From: Candidatus Poribacteria bacterium
Lineage (GTDB): Bacteria; Poribacteria; WGA-4E; WGA-3G
DNA: 64,000 nt
Reading direction: 5' to 3'
Assembly: GCA_022821965.1 (NCBI GenBank)
Contig: JAJECN010000011.1
Span: forward strand, 1 to 64,000
A program made the position numbers and the translations under genes. This document shows positions 53,601 to 60,884 of the stretch, one piece after another. Positions within the stretch are counted from its first letter, which is position 1. Each line of letters begins with the position of its first letter. Below the pieces are notes generated by a model. It worked only from the letters and a program-made list of their open reading frames with translations. It ran no database searches and was not told the DNA's origin.

Positions 53601-53631
53601 GCCGAATAAGTGCAACATCGTCGTTTTTCAT
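50620..53631 (-). CDS. Membrane-tethered ECF sigma factor fused to BNR/Asp-box propeller (paralogue 3)
   Basis: The 1003-residue protein has ECF sigma regions 2 and 4 (AEDITQEVFLKVYQGL; LKESERTVMALHYLGEMTVEEISRFLGVSASTIKSRLRRARQRL), one transmembrane helix (~220-240) and the RFQKPYSFNAASEM juxtamembrane block. The large external part has Asp-box/BNR repeats (STDGGVTWDLL, SEDGGKTWEAI, SSDFGNSWEDI, STNGGESWDLV, SFDRGNNWIDV), as in YCF48/sialidase-like propellers. ATG 53631 (MKNDD, like the paralogues) is chosen over 53664. GGAGG at 53638-53642 is 6 nt from it, and 53664 would fall at or before the predicted transcription start. Confidence 0.9.
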   Translation of the reverse strand: MKNDDVALIRRILAGDEIAFAELVKRYQKPVHTLAWRKIGDFHIAEDITQEVFLKVYQGLRTLKDPHQFSGWLYVITANLCATWLRKKRIQTQPLEDAEKTMPQRDAYSRYVVEDRTKSAAESQREVVKKLLAKLKESERTVMALHYLGEMTVEEISRFLGVSASTIKSRLRRARQRLQKEETMIREALDHFQVSPNLTDNIMREVAHLKPAAPSGGKPLVPWAIAVSTLAVVLLMLGVSSRYLARFQKPYSFNAASEMKVELIDTPVVLNLESEPDDRTQLGNTNAEGKNNGAAQQPDEVLFAAAQTEGADVSVSKRQWVQAKPARGTWLTTVFSTPKDELYVVDGDLNMHKLSADGKKWQYISDMRSLDTHWATRSLVAKWNDTFYVVPSDQLFASTDGGVTWDLLYSWQEEQKYWNPVALVLTDQAFYLAFENGIFRSEDGGKTWEAINDGLTGEIESIAAIRNTVHLGSSPIFAGTEDGLYRLEGGGWQRLELPVPAKVIRAVATTENRLYVSVELHWDQVDLRKADREEQRTWWMFRSSDFGNSWEDITPTNAWPIKGRAPWIQLVAVGETLLASELYGGMVRSTDGGGTWLAPQPPGTSFPLSPIYAAATVAENTIYVAGNTGLYHSTNGGESWDLVNIGRHGQIHDLVAFKETGNGQDTPTTLYGRIKEEIMKTTDSGHSWKPVHAEIPMKVPVRNPHPPIVHVTKSDGVLYAKGSTPDDIHLYRVSADDNRLVPVQGIPRFNSGMFRREMGRGRLDLQRRSLVEHLQKNFPGATQFFKQLAADPRQTDRLVDGGLRGAFAVSDDTFYMEYNFKLFRWEPGDTEWYDTELEETAELDVDVWHKIMEGFKLTVSGNTVYVGKRDGHLVVSFDRGNNWIDVTPILPFPVKVFKEIVFAGSTVYVATDAGVATSSDGKRWRAITDTAGTHLIMERLAVDGTNVYGASETNVYRLQSDGVTWKQLTPEVPDRVTSLAADRNMLYVGTQSSGMLRFTLNEE

Positions 53632-53676
53632 CAGCCGCCTCCAGAAAGCGATAGTTTGATTCATAACATATCAGAC

Positions 53677-53720
53677 TATAGTGACGCAAGATAGGGGCAA
53701 AACGGTTGCTTAATTCCGCA
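53677..53720 (-). promoter_or_regulatory. Array promoter copy 3, proximal (sigma-BNR paralogue 3)
   Basis: On the minus strand GCAACC is followed by 16 bp and then GCGTCACTATA (complement of 53677-53687), with GGAATTA just upstream of the GCAACC. The start codon is ~46 bp downstream. Confidence 0.72.
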
Positions 53721-53790
53721 AAAAAGAAAGAGTTCTTAAGGAAAAGAGGAAAACAGTGGTAGGAAAGGCGGCACTTATCCTCCGATCACC

Positions 53791-53834
53791 TATAGTGACG
53801 CGACTTAGAAGTGAAGCTGGTGCATAATTCTGCA
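53791..53834 (-). promoter_or_regulatory. Array promoter copy 4, distal (sigma-BNR paralogue 3)
   Basis: The minus strand reads GAATTATGCACC, 17 bp, then GCGTCACTATA (complement of 53791-53801). It is a tandem duplicate of the proximal copy, 114 bp further upstream. Confidence 0.7.
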
Positions 53835-53891
53835 AAAACACAAACATTAGTGGATTTTATACCATTTCTGAAAGTTTATATCGCATTAACC

Positions 53892-53903
53892 GCCCTGCAG
53901 GGC
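53892..53903. repeat. 12-bp palindrome GCCCTGCAGGGC with adjacent small hairpin
   Basis: The perfect palindrome is followed by AGACT-AAC-AGTCT (53906-53918). It lies in the 444-bp gap between the sigma-BNR unit and the preceding operon. It looks like a degenerate dispersed element; function is unknown. Confidence 0.35.
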
Positions 53904-53997
53904 ACAGACTAACAGTCTATGCTACAATGGAACACAACCTATGAAGTTTATGCTACAATTTCAATCAGAAATGGTATTAGAATTAATTGGACACGCT

Positions 53998-54024
53998 AAA
54001 AAGGCGAGGTTACAAACCTCGCCT
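53998..54024 (-). terminator. Rho-independent terminator of the 59.0-54.1 kb operon
   Basis: On the minus strand a perfect 10-bp stem AGGCGAGGTT/AACCTCGCCT with a 3-nt loop (54002-54024) is followed by a run of T. It sits ~50 bp after the stop of the last gene (54076), separated by a heptad repeat. Confidence 0.75.
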
Positions 54025-54025
54025 A

Positions 54026-54053
54026 CCGATAACCGATAACTGACAACCGACAA
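54026..54053. repeat. Heptanucleotide repeats next to the terminator
   Basis: Four heptads CCGATAA, CCGATAA, CTGACAA, CCGACAA lie between the gene stop at 54076 and the terminator hairpin. Confidence 0.75.
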
Positions 54054-54075
54054 CTAATCTCGATGTCTTCCGAAC

Positions 54076-55923
54076 TTATTGCATCTGGACCATTTGACCC
54101 ATCATCGTTATCATTTGTATAAACTGTTTGAAATCACCGAGATCAATGAACAGTTTCGCACCAATGCTATTGCCCCGTCTTTTGGCGGAAAGACCGATAC
54201 TGTAGTTTTCCGGTAGATTCATGAAGAGTCCGGCAATAATTTGCATTCCCGCATTGTCCGGGTCCATTCTCCCAAGTATCGGCGCAGAATTTTTAGCAGC
54301 GATAGTTGGGGAGACCGCAACGAAAATGTTGTTATCAGTCCCCAAGTTCTCAACGAGTTTCTGATAACTCGGATGATCAGAAAACCTTTCTTCGTTTCCG
54401 ACTCTTCTATCAAGTGCCATTTGAATTGATTCTGGACCCGTACCCGCTGAGAAAAGCAGTTGTCCGTCAGTAAACGCATAAGACCAGTGCCATTCGGTCG
54501 GGATTAAACCAGAAATCTCTTCCGGCAACTCGGCTGGAAGTGCCTCTTTGAGACTGGGAAAGAGAAAGACGTAACTTTTAATCTCAACGCGGTTATGCAT
54601 TATCGATTTACCCACATGAATGCCTTGGGTGTTGAGTTGTTCCAGAAATACCTCATCCATATAAACTCTGGCAGCCTCTTCATCTTTCAGTTCATAAATG
54701 AACAGATAATCCGGTGAAATGTTATCCCCAAAAGTGGCAGAAACACTGCATTGATTCACGAGAGATTCATGAAAATCTTTCACCTGTTCGAGGAGTAAAT
54801 CCTGTCGCGCCTGTTTCTCTGGAGTTTCGTTTGGTAAAATAGGTAACCAGAGCCGACTCAGCTCACTCAGCAACCGTGGACAACCTTGAACGGCACCATT
54901 CGTAGCTGCACGATTTGGTAACTCATCCAGGAAACCCAATTCATTAGACCTCTCTTCCAGGAGTTCCAAAAATTCACTACCGCTTCCGAATTTCAGGAAC
55001 GGCTTGATTTGAAGATTGGTTCCGTCTATTTCAATTCTCGTGCTTACAGCCAGCAACTGCTCAATGAATTCTACTTGCTCTACGGACATCTCATCGAGGT
55101 AGGATCCAACTATCTTGGATGCTTCGTCTCCCTCCTTGAGGGTGTCCGTGATTGATTCCAATTCTTCCCCAAGCGGACGATCAAGGGTGGCAGCAAGGGT
55201 GGCAATATCAAAGCAGACTCCCACCTGATCGTCCTCTGCCAAAATATCGGCAAAGAAAGTGCTGTAGTTTGGGTTCTGTGTGATAGCCTGCCGCGCCCCA
55301 TTATAGGTATCAATAACGTTTTCACAAGCCCCAGCAGGTATTGAAAAAACGAGGGTATCCTCTAAAATAGCAAAACTTTGGTTCCCTTTGGTGGTGTTCC
55401 AATAGGTTACACCTTTATATTCCCTGGGTGTGCTTCCTTCCGCTTCAAGCACCCGTTTCATTACTCCAGGATCTGTCAGACGCATGAGTGCGGAGAGATG
55501 CAGTGGCTGCAAACTGGTAATAAAAATTGCGAAGTCTTGATTTAAATCCAATCCGATTTTTTCAAAATCGGTTAAACCTTCAAATTTATCCACGAAAATA
55601 TCCGTCAAAAGTTCCGCCGGGAAGATATGCGCCAAGGCTTTCGCCGGTATTTCGAGTGCTTCGGATCCAGGGGAAAGTTCAGTTATCAGTACGTTAATCC
55701 TATTATCTGCTTCCAGTATGTTGGGGCAATAGACAACACCCAAAGTCTCTTTCGGAATTAGGTTCAGAATATTGCTGTTTGGAACAATTCGTGTATTTTC
55801 AGATTTTTGTAGAGGCGTATCTGTGGGTGTCTGTTCCGATTCTGCTACATTAAAACCGGCAAATAGAAACGTTGTCAGAAGCACAAACGCGATGAAGGAT
55901 GAGTGTAAACATTGCTTTTTCAT
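54076..55923 (-). CDS. Secreted protein of unknown function, weakly DUF3352-like
   Basis: The 615-residue protein has a Sec signal (~1-28) and an extended mixed alpha/beta mature part. Segments such as NLIPKETLGVVYCPNI and AILEDTLVFSIPAGACENVID recall DUF3352-type proteins, a weak match. It ends with a Met/Gln-rich helix (QMITMMGQMVQMQ). AGGAGAAAACA precedes ATG 55923, the same ribosome-binding site as at 50555. It lies 55 bp behind the second sigma-BNR gene and is probably the second gene of that operon. Confidence 0.65.
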   Translation of the reverse strand: MKKQCLHSSFIAFVLLTTFLFAGFNVAESEQTPTDTPLQKSENTRIVPNSNILNLIPKETLGVVYCPNILEADNRINVLITELSPGSEALEIPAKALAHIFPAELLTDIFVDKFEGLTDFEKIGLDLNQDFAIFITSLQPLHLSALMRLTDPGVMKRVLEAEGSTPREYKGVTYWNTTKGNQSFAILEDTLVFSIPAGACENVIDTYNGARQAITQNPNYSTFFADILAEDDQVGVCFDIATLAATLDRPLGEELESITDTLKEGDEASKIVGSYLDEMSVEQVEFIEQLLAVSTRIEIDGTNLQIKPFLKFGSGSEFLELLEERSNELGFLDELPNRAATNGAVQGCPRLLSELSRLWLPILPNETPEKQARQDLLLEQVKDFHESLVNQCSVSATFGDNISPDYLFIYELKDEEAARVYMDEVFLEQLNTQGIHVGKSIMHNRVEIKSYVFLFPSLKEALPAELPEEISGLIPTEWHWSYAFTDGQLLFSAGTGPESIQMALDRRVGNEERFSDHPSYQKLVENLGTDNNIFVAVSPTIAAKNSAPILGRMDPDNAGMQIIAGLFMNLPENYSIGLSAKRRGNSIGAKLFIDLGDFKQFIQMITMMGQMVQMQ

Positions 55924-55978
55924 TGTTTTCTCCTTAGGAGGGTGAGGTTTGTAAATACATCCACTTCATGTTTGGATG

Positions 55979-58900
55979 TTAATTTTGAGTTAATGAATCA
56001 TTTTCTGTTTCAAGTGAGACGTGAAACATCCCACGCTGTTCAGTGGCTATATAAAGTTTATTGTCATTGACCACAATATCACAGATGCTATCAGGAATCT
56101 CCGGCGAGATTTTTTCCCACCTGTTTCGACTGTTCAACTGATAGCCCCCAGCCTTACCAGCACCATAAACCTTCGCGCCCGCCACAGCCAAGCGATCTAT
56201 GACGATGTGCGTCCCGACTTTATCGGTTATCGCACGCCAATTCTCCCCTGTTTGTGATGCCAAAACACCTGCGTCCGTGGCGACATAGATTGTTGAATCG
56301 GCAAAGACTATCTCGTTGAAACGTGTAAAACGGAGCGGCAAATTCGGAGTCAGGTTTCTCCATGTGTCTCCACCATCGAGTGATCGAAAAAGATGACCGT
56401 CGCGTTTTCCTACGTAGACCGTCTCCCCGGAAACCGCTAATTGGAATCCCCTGTCGAATTCATCATCAGGTTGTTCACTTGCATCTATTAGTCCCGTGTT
56501 CACCCATTCCGGGTCACCCGACTTCCATTTGAAAAGTCTCCGTTTATATTCAAGATAAAATGTGTTCCCACTGACAGCAAATCCACCAGCCTCTACCAAT
56601 TCCAGTTCTTCCATTTCCTCTTGTAGTGCTTCAAGGAGATCGCTGAACATACCAGCTACCTTACCTGCTTTTTCGCTGGCATTGGCGGCATCATTTGCCA
56701 TAACGTCTTCATACGCTTCCTCCAGCTCGGCTTCTCGCACATTTTTGGAAACATCTTTTCCCAAAACGGGCATGCCTGCAATTGAAGTTAGTGTGTTGCC
56801 GTCAACAGACATACGGAAAACGCGCAGTTTGCTTTTTTCCGGTGTAACAATGTAAAACACACCATCGGCAACCGTTAACTTTGGATGGTGGACTCGATCT
56901 GTGCGGTTTCTCTTCTCTATCGGTTCAAGGGCAGAGACACTAAAATCAACAAAAACACGTTTCCAAGACTCCCCATCGTCAAACGATTTGACAACAGTTG
57001 TGCCGGTATTGGCGTAGAGACCATTTTTAAATCCCACTAAATCCAGTATTCTGGTCCCCACCATATTTGCCATAAAGCGATGCCATGACGCGCCACCATC
57101 AATTGAACGTGTAGCACCAAGAGGTCCCACCCTAAAAAAAGTATTTTCGTTTACCGCTGCAGCGGGAAATATACCCAATGTCATTGTATTCTCATTAAAG
57201 GCGAGCTCTGTCCACGTTTGTCCGCGGTCGGTTGAACGAAATCCACCCATCCCAAGCACCAAGAGGGTATCACCGACAGCCACGACTCTGATACTCAGTG
57301 ATATTATTCTGGTAATAGATCTGTTTGTGGGCGTTATCTCAGTCCACGAATCTCCCAAATCAGTTGAGTGGAAAATCTCGTATGCCCCTTTATTGTTGAT
57401 GAACATTTGCCCCAACATCTGTCCTATTGCCACGGGATCAATTTCCTCATTGCATTCATAAAGATCCAGTCCTGTCCCTATATAGAGATTGTTTCCAGAA
57501 ACCGCCAAGGACTGAACGGATTTGGTAGTCTCTACCGATAACTTTTCCCAAACGCCTGAGCTTAGGCGATAGAGACCTCGATTCGTGCCAACAAATACAG
57601 TATCTTCAAGCGCAGTCAGTGCGAACATTTTTCCATCCAATGTCCCATCAGTTAGAGAAGTCCACTGCTTACCGGTATCCGTGGACCTGAAAACCCCTTT
57701 CTCCCGAAGCCCAAGATACAATGCCTTATCCGTCACCACTAAACCGACAGCAGATCCCTTCGGACGCATACCAAGCGACTGCCATGTTTCGCCTCTATCG
57801 GTCGAGGCAAATACCTTATCAATGGAAACAAGATAGAGGACATCACCTCGCTCTGCCATCGGTATCAGGCCAGAGGGTTCGGAATTTGGTGGATCGGTAA
57901 TCGGAAGGGTGGTGTTGACAAGCGTCCATGCCTGAGCCTCTGGACTCAACCTATAGATACCAATGGATGAGGCAGCATAGACATCTCCGCTGGAACTTGC
58001 CAGCAAACCCGATATCGCACCGCCTTCCGGTCCACTTGCTTGTATCCACTGTTGCTCCGCTGACGGTCGCGTCTCTTCTTCTATCTGTGCTGCACCAAGT
58101 GCAACAGGTTCCGAAAGTTGTGCACCAGCGCCGACATTCTTGCCAATGGTATCAAAACGCCCCGCTTGGTTCCGTAAATCGGGCTTTGCCTGCGTGTCAA
58201 GGACGATGGGCGCGTCAATAATTTCAATGGTGGTTTCCGATTGTGCGTCTACGTTGTAGGGTTTCTGAAAGCGGGCAAGGTATTGAGAGCCTACTCCCAT
58301 TATGAGAAAAATAACAATGGCTGTTGCTGCAGAAAGTGCCCACGGCATTAACGGCTTACCACCAGACGGTGCAGTAGGCTTCATACGTGAAACCTCTCGC
58401 ATGATGTTCTCCGTTAGATGCGGTGTGATTTTGAAATTTTCCAACGCCTCTCTTATGAGTGGCTCCTCTTTCCGTAAACGCTGCCGAGCACGCTGAAGAC
58501 GACTCTTAATCGTATTTACTGATACACCTAAAAACTCACCGATTTCTGCAGCCGACATTTCGCTGAAATAATGTAGAGTCATCACCGTGCGTTCACTCTC
58601 TTGGAGTTTCGCAAGCAATTTTTTCACGACTTCACGCTGCACTTCCGCCGCTGTTCGCTCGTTTTCCTCAACAACATATCCTGAATAGGTCGATTTTTCT
58701 AACTGTGCAACACTCGTTTCCTCTAATGACTGCATCCGTAAACGCTTTTTACGGAGCCATGTACTACAGTTATTCGCCGCTATAACATAAAGCCAACCCG
58801 CAAAACGTTGCGGTTTCTTTAACGTCGCCAGTCTCTGATACGCTTTCAGGAACGTATCTTGGGTAATCTCCTCAGCGGTGTGGAAATCACCAAGTTTCCG

Positions 58901-59008
58901 CCACACAAGTGCGTGAACGGGCTTTTCATATTTTTTCACAAGCTCGCTGAAAGCATTATCATCACCATCAAGAATCTGCTGAATGAGTTGAACATCACTG
59001 TTTTTCAT
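55979..59008 (-). CDS. Membrane-tethered ECF sigma factor fused to BNR/Asp-box propeller (paralogue 4)
   Basis: The 1009-residue protein has sigma region 2 (AEEITQDTFLKAYQRL), sigma region 4 (LQESERTVMTLHYFSEMSAAEIGEFLGVSVNTIKSRLQRARQRL), one transmembrane helix and a variant juxtamembrane block YLARFQKPYNVDAQSE. Asp-box repeats (STDRGETWQSL, STDTGKQWTSL, STDLGDSWTEI, SIDGGASWHRF, SLDGGDTWRNL) form the external propeller. ATG 59008 gives the family MKNSDVQLIQ start; the longer frame to 59104 runs through the leader. Its leader bases 59011-59034 are identical to those before the giant gene at 38037. Confidence 0.9.
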   Translation of the reverse strand: MKNSDVQLIQQILDGDDNAFSELVKKYEKPVHALVWRKLGDFHTAEEITQDTFLKAYQRLATLKKPQRFAGWLYVIAANNCSTWLRKKRLRMQSLEETSVAQLEKSTYSGYVVEENERTAAEVQREVVKKLLAKLQESERTVMTLHYFSEMSAAEIGEFLGVSVNTIKSRLQRARQRLRKEEPLIREALENFKITPHLTENIMREVSRMKPTAPSGGKPLMPWALSAATAIVIFLIMGVGSQYLARFQKPYNVDAQSETTIEIIDAPIVLDTQAKPDLRNQAGRFDTIGKNVGAGAQLSEPVALGAAQIEEETRPSAEQQWIQASGPEGGAISGLLASSSGDVYAASSIGIYRLSPEAQAWTLVNTTLPITDPPNSEPSGLIPMAERGDVLYLVSIDKVFASTDRGETWQSLGMRPKGSAVGLVVTDKALYLGLREKGVFRSTDTGKQWTSLTDGTLDGKMFALTALEDTVFVGTNRGLYRLSSGVWEKLSVETTKSVQSLAVSGNNLYIGTGLDLYECNEEIDPVAIGQMLGQMFINNKGAYEIFHSTDLGDSWTEITPTNRSITRIISLSIRVVAVGDTLLVLGMGGFRSTDRGQTWTELAFNENTMTLGIFPAAAVNENTFFRVGPLGATRSIDGGASWHRFMANMVGTRILDLVGFKNGLYANTGTTVVKSFDDGESWKRVFVDFSVSALEPIEKRNRTDRVHHPKLTVADGVFYIVTPEKSKLRVFRMSVDGNTLTSIAGMPVLGKDVSKNVREAELEEAYEDVMANDAANASEKAGKVAGMFSDLLEALQEEMEELELVEAGGFAVSGNTFYLEYKRRLFKWKSGDPEWVNTGLIDASEQPDDEFDRGFQLAVSGETVYVGKRDGHLFRSLDGGDTWRNLTPNLPLRFTRFNEIVFADSTIYVATDAGVLASQTGENWRAITDKVGTHIVIDRLAVAGAKVYGAGKAGGYQLNSRNRWEKISPEIPDSICDIVVNDNKLYIATEQRGMFHVSLETENDSLTQN

Positions 59009-59010
59009 TT

Positions 59011-59034
59011 TTTTAATTTTCCTTGCGGTTCGTT
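59011..59034 (-). promoter_or_regulatory. Leader with ribosome-binding site, shared with the 38-kb gene
   Basis: The 24-base block includes AAGGA and is identical in sequence to 38013-38036 on the plus strand. Confidence 0.6.
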
Positions 59035-59110
59035 CAGGCAGGTATGGTGAAATTGCTCGACACCGTATATAGACCTGCCACTTCGTTCCAAGAATTCCCT
59101 TCAATCACTT

Positions 59111-59154
59111 TATAGTGACGCTACTTAGAGATGAAAAGGGTGCATAACTTTGCA
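59111..59154 (-). promoter_or_regulatory. Array promoter copy 5, proximal (sigma-BNR paralogue 4)
   Basis: The minus strand reads GTTATGCACC, 17 bp, GCGTCACTATA (complement of 59111-59121). The start codon at 59008 is ~103 bp downstream, so the leader is longer than at other copies. Confidence 0.7.
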
Positions 59155-59218
59155 AGCATATTATACCATAAACAAAATGCGAATTGACAAACGAGGTATA
59201 ATTCTGACCCAACTGCCC

Positions 59219-59260
59219 TATAGTGACGCTGTTTAGAAATAAAAAGGGTGCATAATTCCG
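59219..59260 (-). promoter_or_regulatory. Array promoter copy 6, distal (sigma-BNR paralogue 4)
   Basis: The minus strand reads GAATTATGCACC, 17 bp, GCGTCACTATA (complement of 59219-59229), a tandem copy 108 bp upstream of copy 5. The remainder up to 59465 holds one weak hairpin (GTAGCA at 59387-59392 with TGCTAC at 59408-59413), a possible end signal for the sigma gene that stops at 59466. Confidence 0.68.
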
Positions 59261-59465
59261 AGAAAATGGATAAAGGAATCCTTAAATAATATAGGATGGA
59301 CGGAAAGGTTTGTTCTTTGGTGAGATTGAGGAAGAAAAAACAACGGAATGGGAAAACCGAGAATTGGACAGATTAATAATGTGCTTGTAGCATAAAATTT
59401 TAGTTTGTGCTACCCCAACCCCTTTCAGAAAAGTTGGCTTATGATATTTACTTTCAGAAATAGTA

Positions 59466-60794
59466 TTATTCAGTGCCTATAGAGATTTTCGCGAGAAAAG
59501 AATTGACCTTTTCTTCCCCACTGAACGAATTACCGGTAGCACCTAACTTAAAGCGTGTGCCTTCGTCAAAAAGGTGCGTGATCCTCCCTGCTTTACCGGG
59601 GATGATCCCTGATGCTGAGGTGAGTACAACTTCAGGCATACCGTCCGTGGAAAATTCGCTGTCGCTCGCGAACAGAATGAACGCGCCAGCAGCCTCTGCA
59701 CTCCCAATCCAGAGATCAATCGTGAGTACGCCGCCATCTTTAAACGCTGTCGCGTCGATTTCAACGACAGTATAATCTTGAGTACCCGCCACCGGTGTTC
59801 GCAAAATGCTCAAGACATTCTGTGAAGGTTCTTCATCGTTGAGGACAACCTTCTTTGCTTGTGCTGAAAGAAACCTCGGCACATATTCTGGTTGATCTGT
59901 GTTCGGGGCAAGTCCACCGCCTTTACTGGGGATTTCCGTAGACTTCCCCAGTTGCGTCCGCACATCCGGTTTCAACGTAAGATCCAGGACAATGGGTGTA
60001 TCGATGAGTTCTATCGTCATCTCCGATGGCGCATCAAAATTGTAAGGCTGTTGGAAACGTGTTAAGTACTGATTGCTGGCTCCAAACGCCATCACAACGA
60101 GGACAAGAGTCGAAGCAGCAATCGCCCACGGCACAAACGGTTTACCAAAAGAAGGCGGTGTAGGTGTGATACGGGAAATCTCTTGCATGATATTTTCGGT
60201 GAGATTCGCCCTAATTTGGAAACCTTCCAGTGCCTCTCGGATCATCGGTTCCGCTTTCTTTAAGCGAAGTCGTGCGCGACGGAGCCGACTTTTAACAGTA
60301 CTCGCCGACACACCCAAAAACCTGCTAATCTCTTCACACGTCATTTCTCCGAAGTAGTGAAGCGTGACGACGGTGCGTTCACTTTCCCGCAGTCGGGCAA
60401 GCAATCTTTGGACGATGTCGCGTTGCGCATCAGTCGCAGCTCTCTCCTGCTCCTCAGCGATATACTGAGAGTACGTCATCTTTTCTATCAAGTTGGCATC
60501 TGTGTCTTCAAGCGATTGTGTCTGCCTTCGTTTCTTTCTCAGCCACGCGTGGCATTGACGCGCAGCAATTCTATAAAGCCACCCAGCAAAACGATGCGGA
60601 TCCTTTAGCGTCGCCAATTTCTTATAGACTTGCAAAAAGGTGTCCTGTGTAACCTCTTCAGCGACATGGAAATCGCCTATCTTCCGCCACGCAAGCGCGT
60701 GGACATGCTTTTGGTATTTTCTCACCAACGTAGCAAAAGCGTTTTCATCGCCTGTGAGACTGTCTTGAATCAGTTCAGCATCGTCATTCTTCAT
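59466..60794 (-). CDS. Membrane-tethered ECF sigma factor with small beta-rich external domain (paralogue 5)
   Basis: The 442-residue protein is the shortest of the array. It has sigma region 2 (AEEVTQDTFLQVYKKL), sigma region 4 (LRESERTVVTLHYFGEMTCEEISRFLGVSASTVKSRLRRARLRL), one transmembrane helix and the block YLTRFQQPYNFDAPSEM. Instead of a propeller it has a ~120-residue beta-rich domain (VLSILRTPVAGTQDYTVVEIDATAFKDGG ... GTRFKLGATGNSFS). This domain is homologous to the C-terminal domain of the protein encoded just upstream. GGAGG is 6 nt before ATG 60794. No array promoter precedes it, so it is presumably transcribed from the promoter at 63.8 kb. Confidence 0.9.
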   Translation of the reverse strand: MKNDDAELIQDSLTGDENAFATLVRKYQKHVHALAWRKIGDFHVAEEVTQDTFLQVYKKLATLKDPHRFAGWLYRIAARQCHAWLRKKRRQTQSLEDTDANLIEKMTYSQYIAEEQERAATDAQRDIVQRLLARLRESERTVVTLHYFGEMTCEEISRFLGVSASTVKSRLRRARLRLKKAEPMIREALEGFQIRANLTENIMQEISRITPTPPSFGKPFVPWAIAASTLVLVVMAFGASNQYLTRFQQPYNFDAPSEMTIELIDTPIVLDLTLKPDVRTQLGKSTEIPSKGGGLAPNTDQPEYVPRFLSAQAKKVVLNDEEPSQNVLSILRTPVAGTQDYTVVEIDATAFKDGGVLTIDLWIGSAEAAGAFILFASDSEFSTDGMPEVVLTSASGIIPGKAGRITHLFDEGTRFKLGATGNSFSGEEKVNSFLAKISIGTE

Positions 60795-60884
60795 CCGTTA
60801 CCTCCAAAGCCGGATAACTTCATTATACATCGCGACGGCATCTTTTGCCAGTGCGCTCTTTAAGTGTGTCAGCAGAAGATGATG

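Noticed and set aside
53632-53664. Upstream ATG for sigma paralogue 3
   Set aside because: It lies at or before the predicted transcription start and lacks a ribosome-binding site; ATG 53631 gives the MKNDD start of the paralogues.
59009-59104. N-terminal extension of sigma paralogue 4
   Set aside because: It runs through the shared leader and ribosome-binding site; ATG 59008 matches the paralogues.
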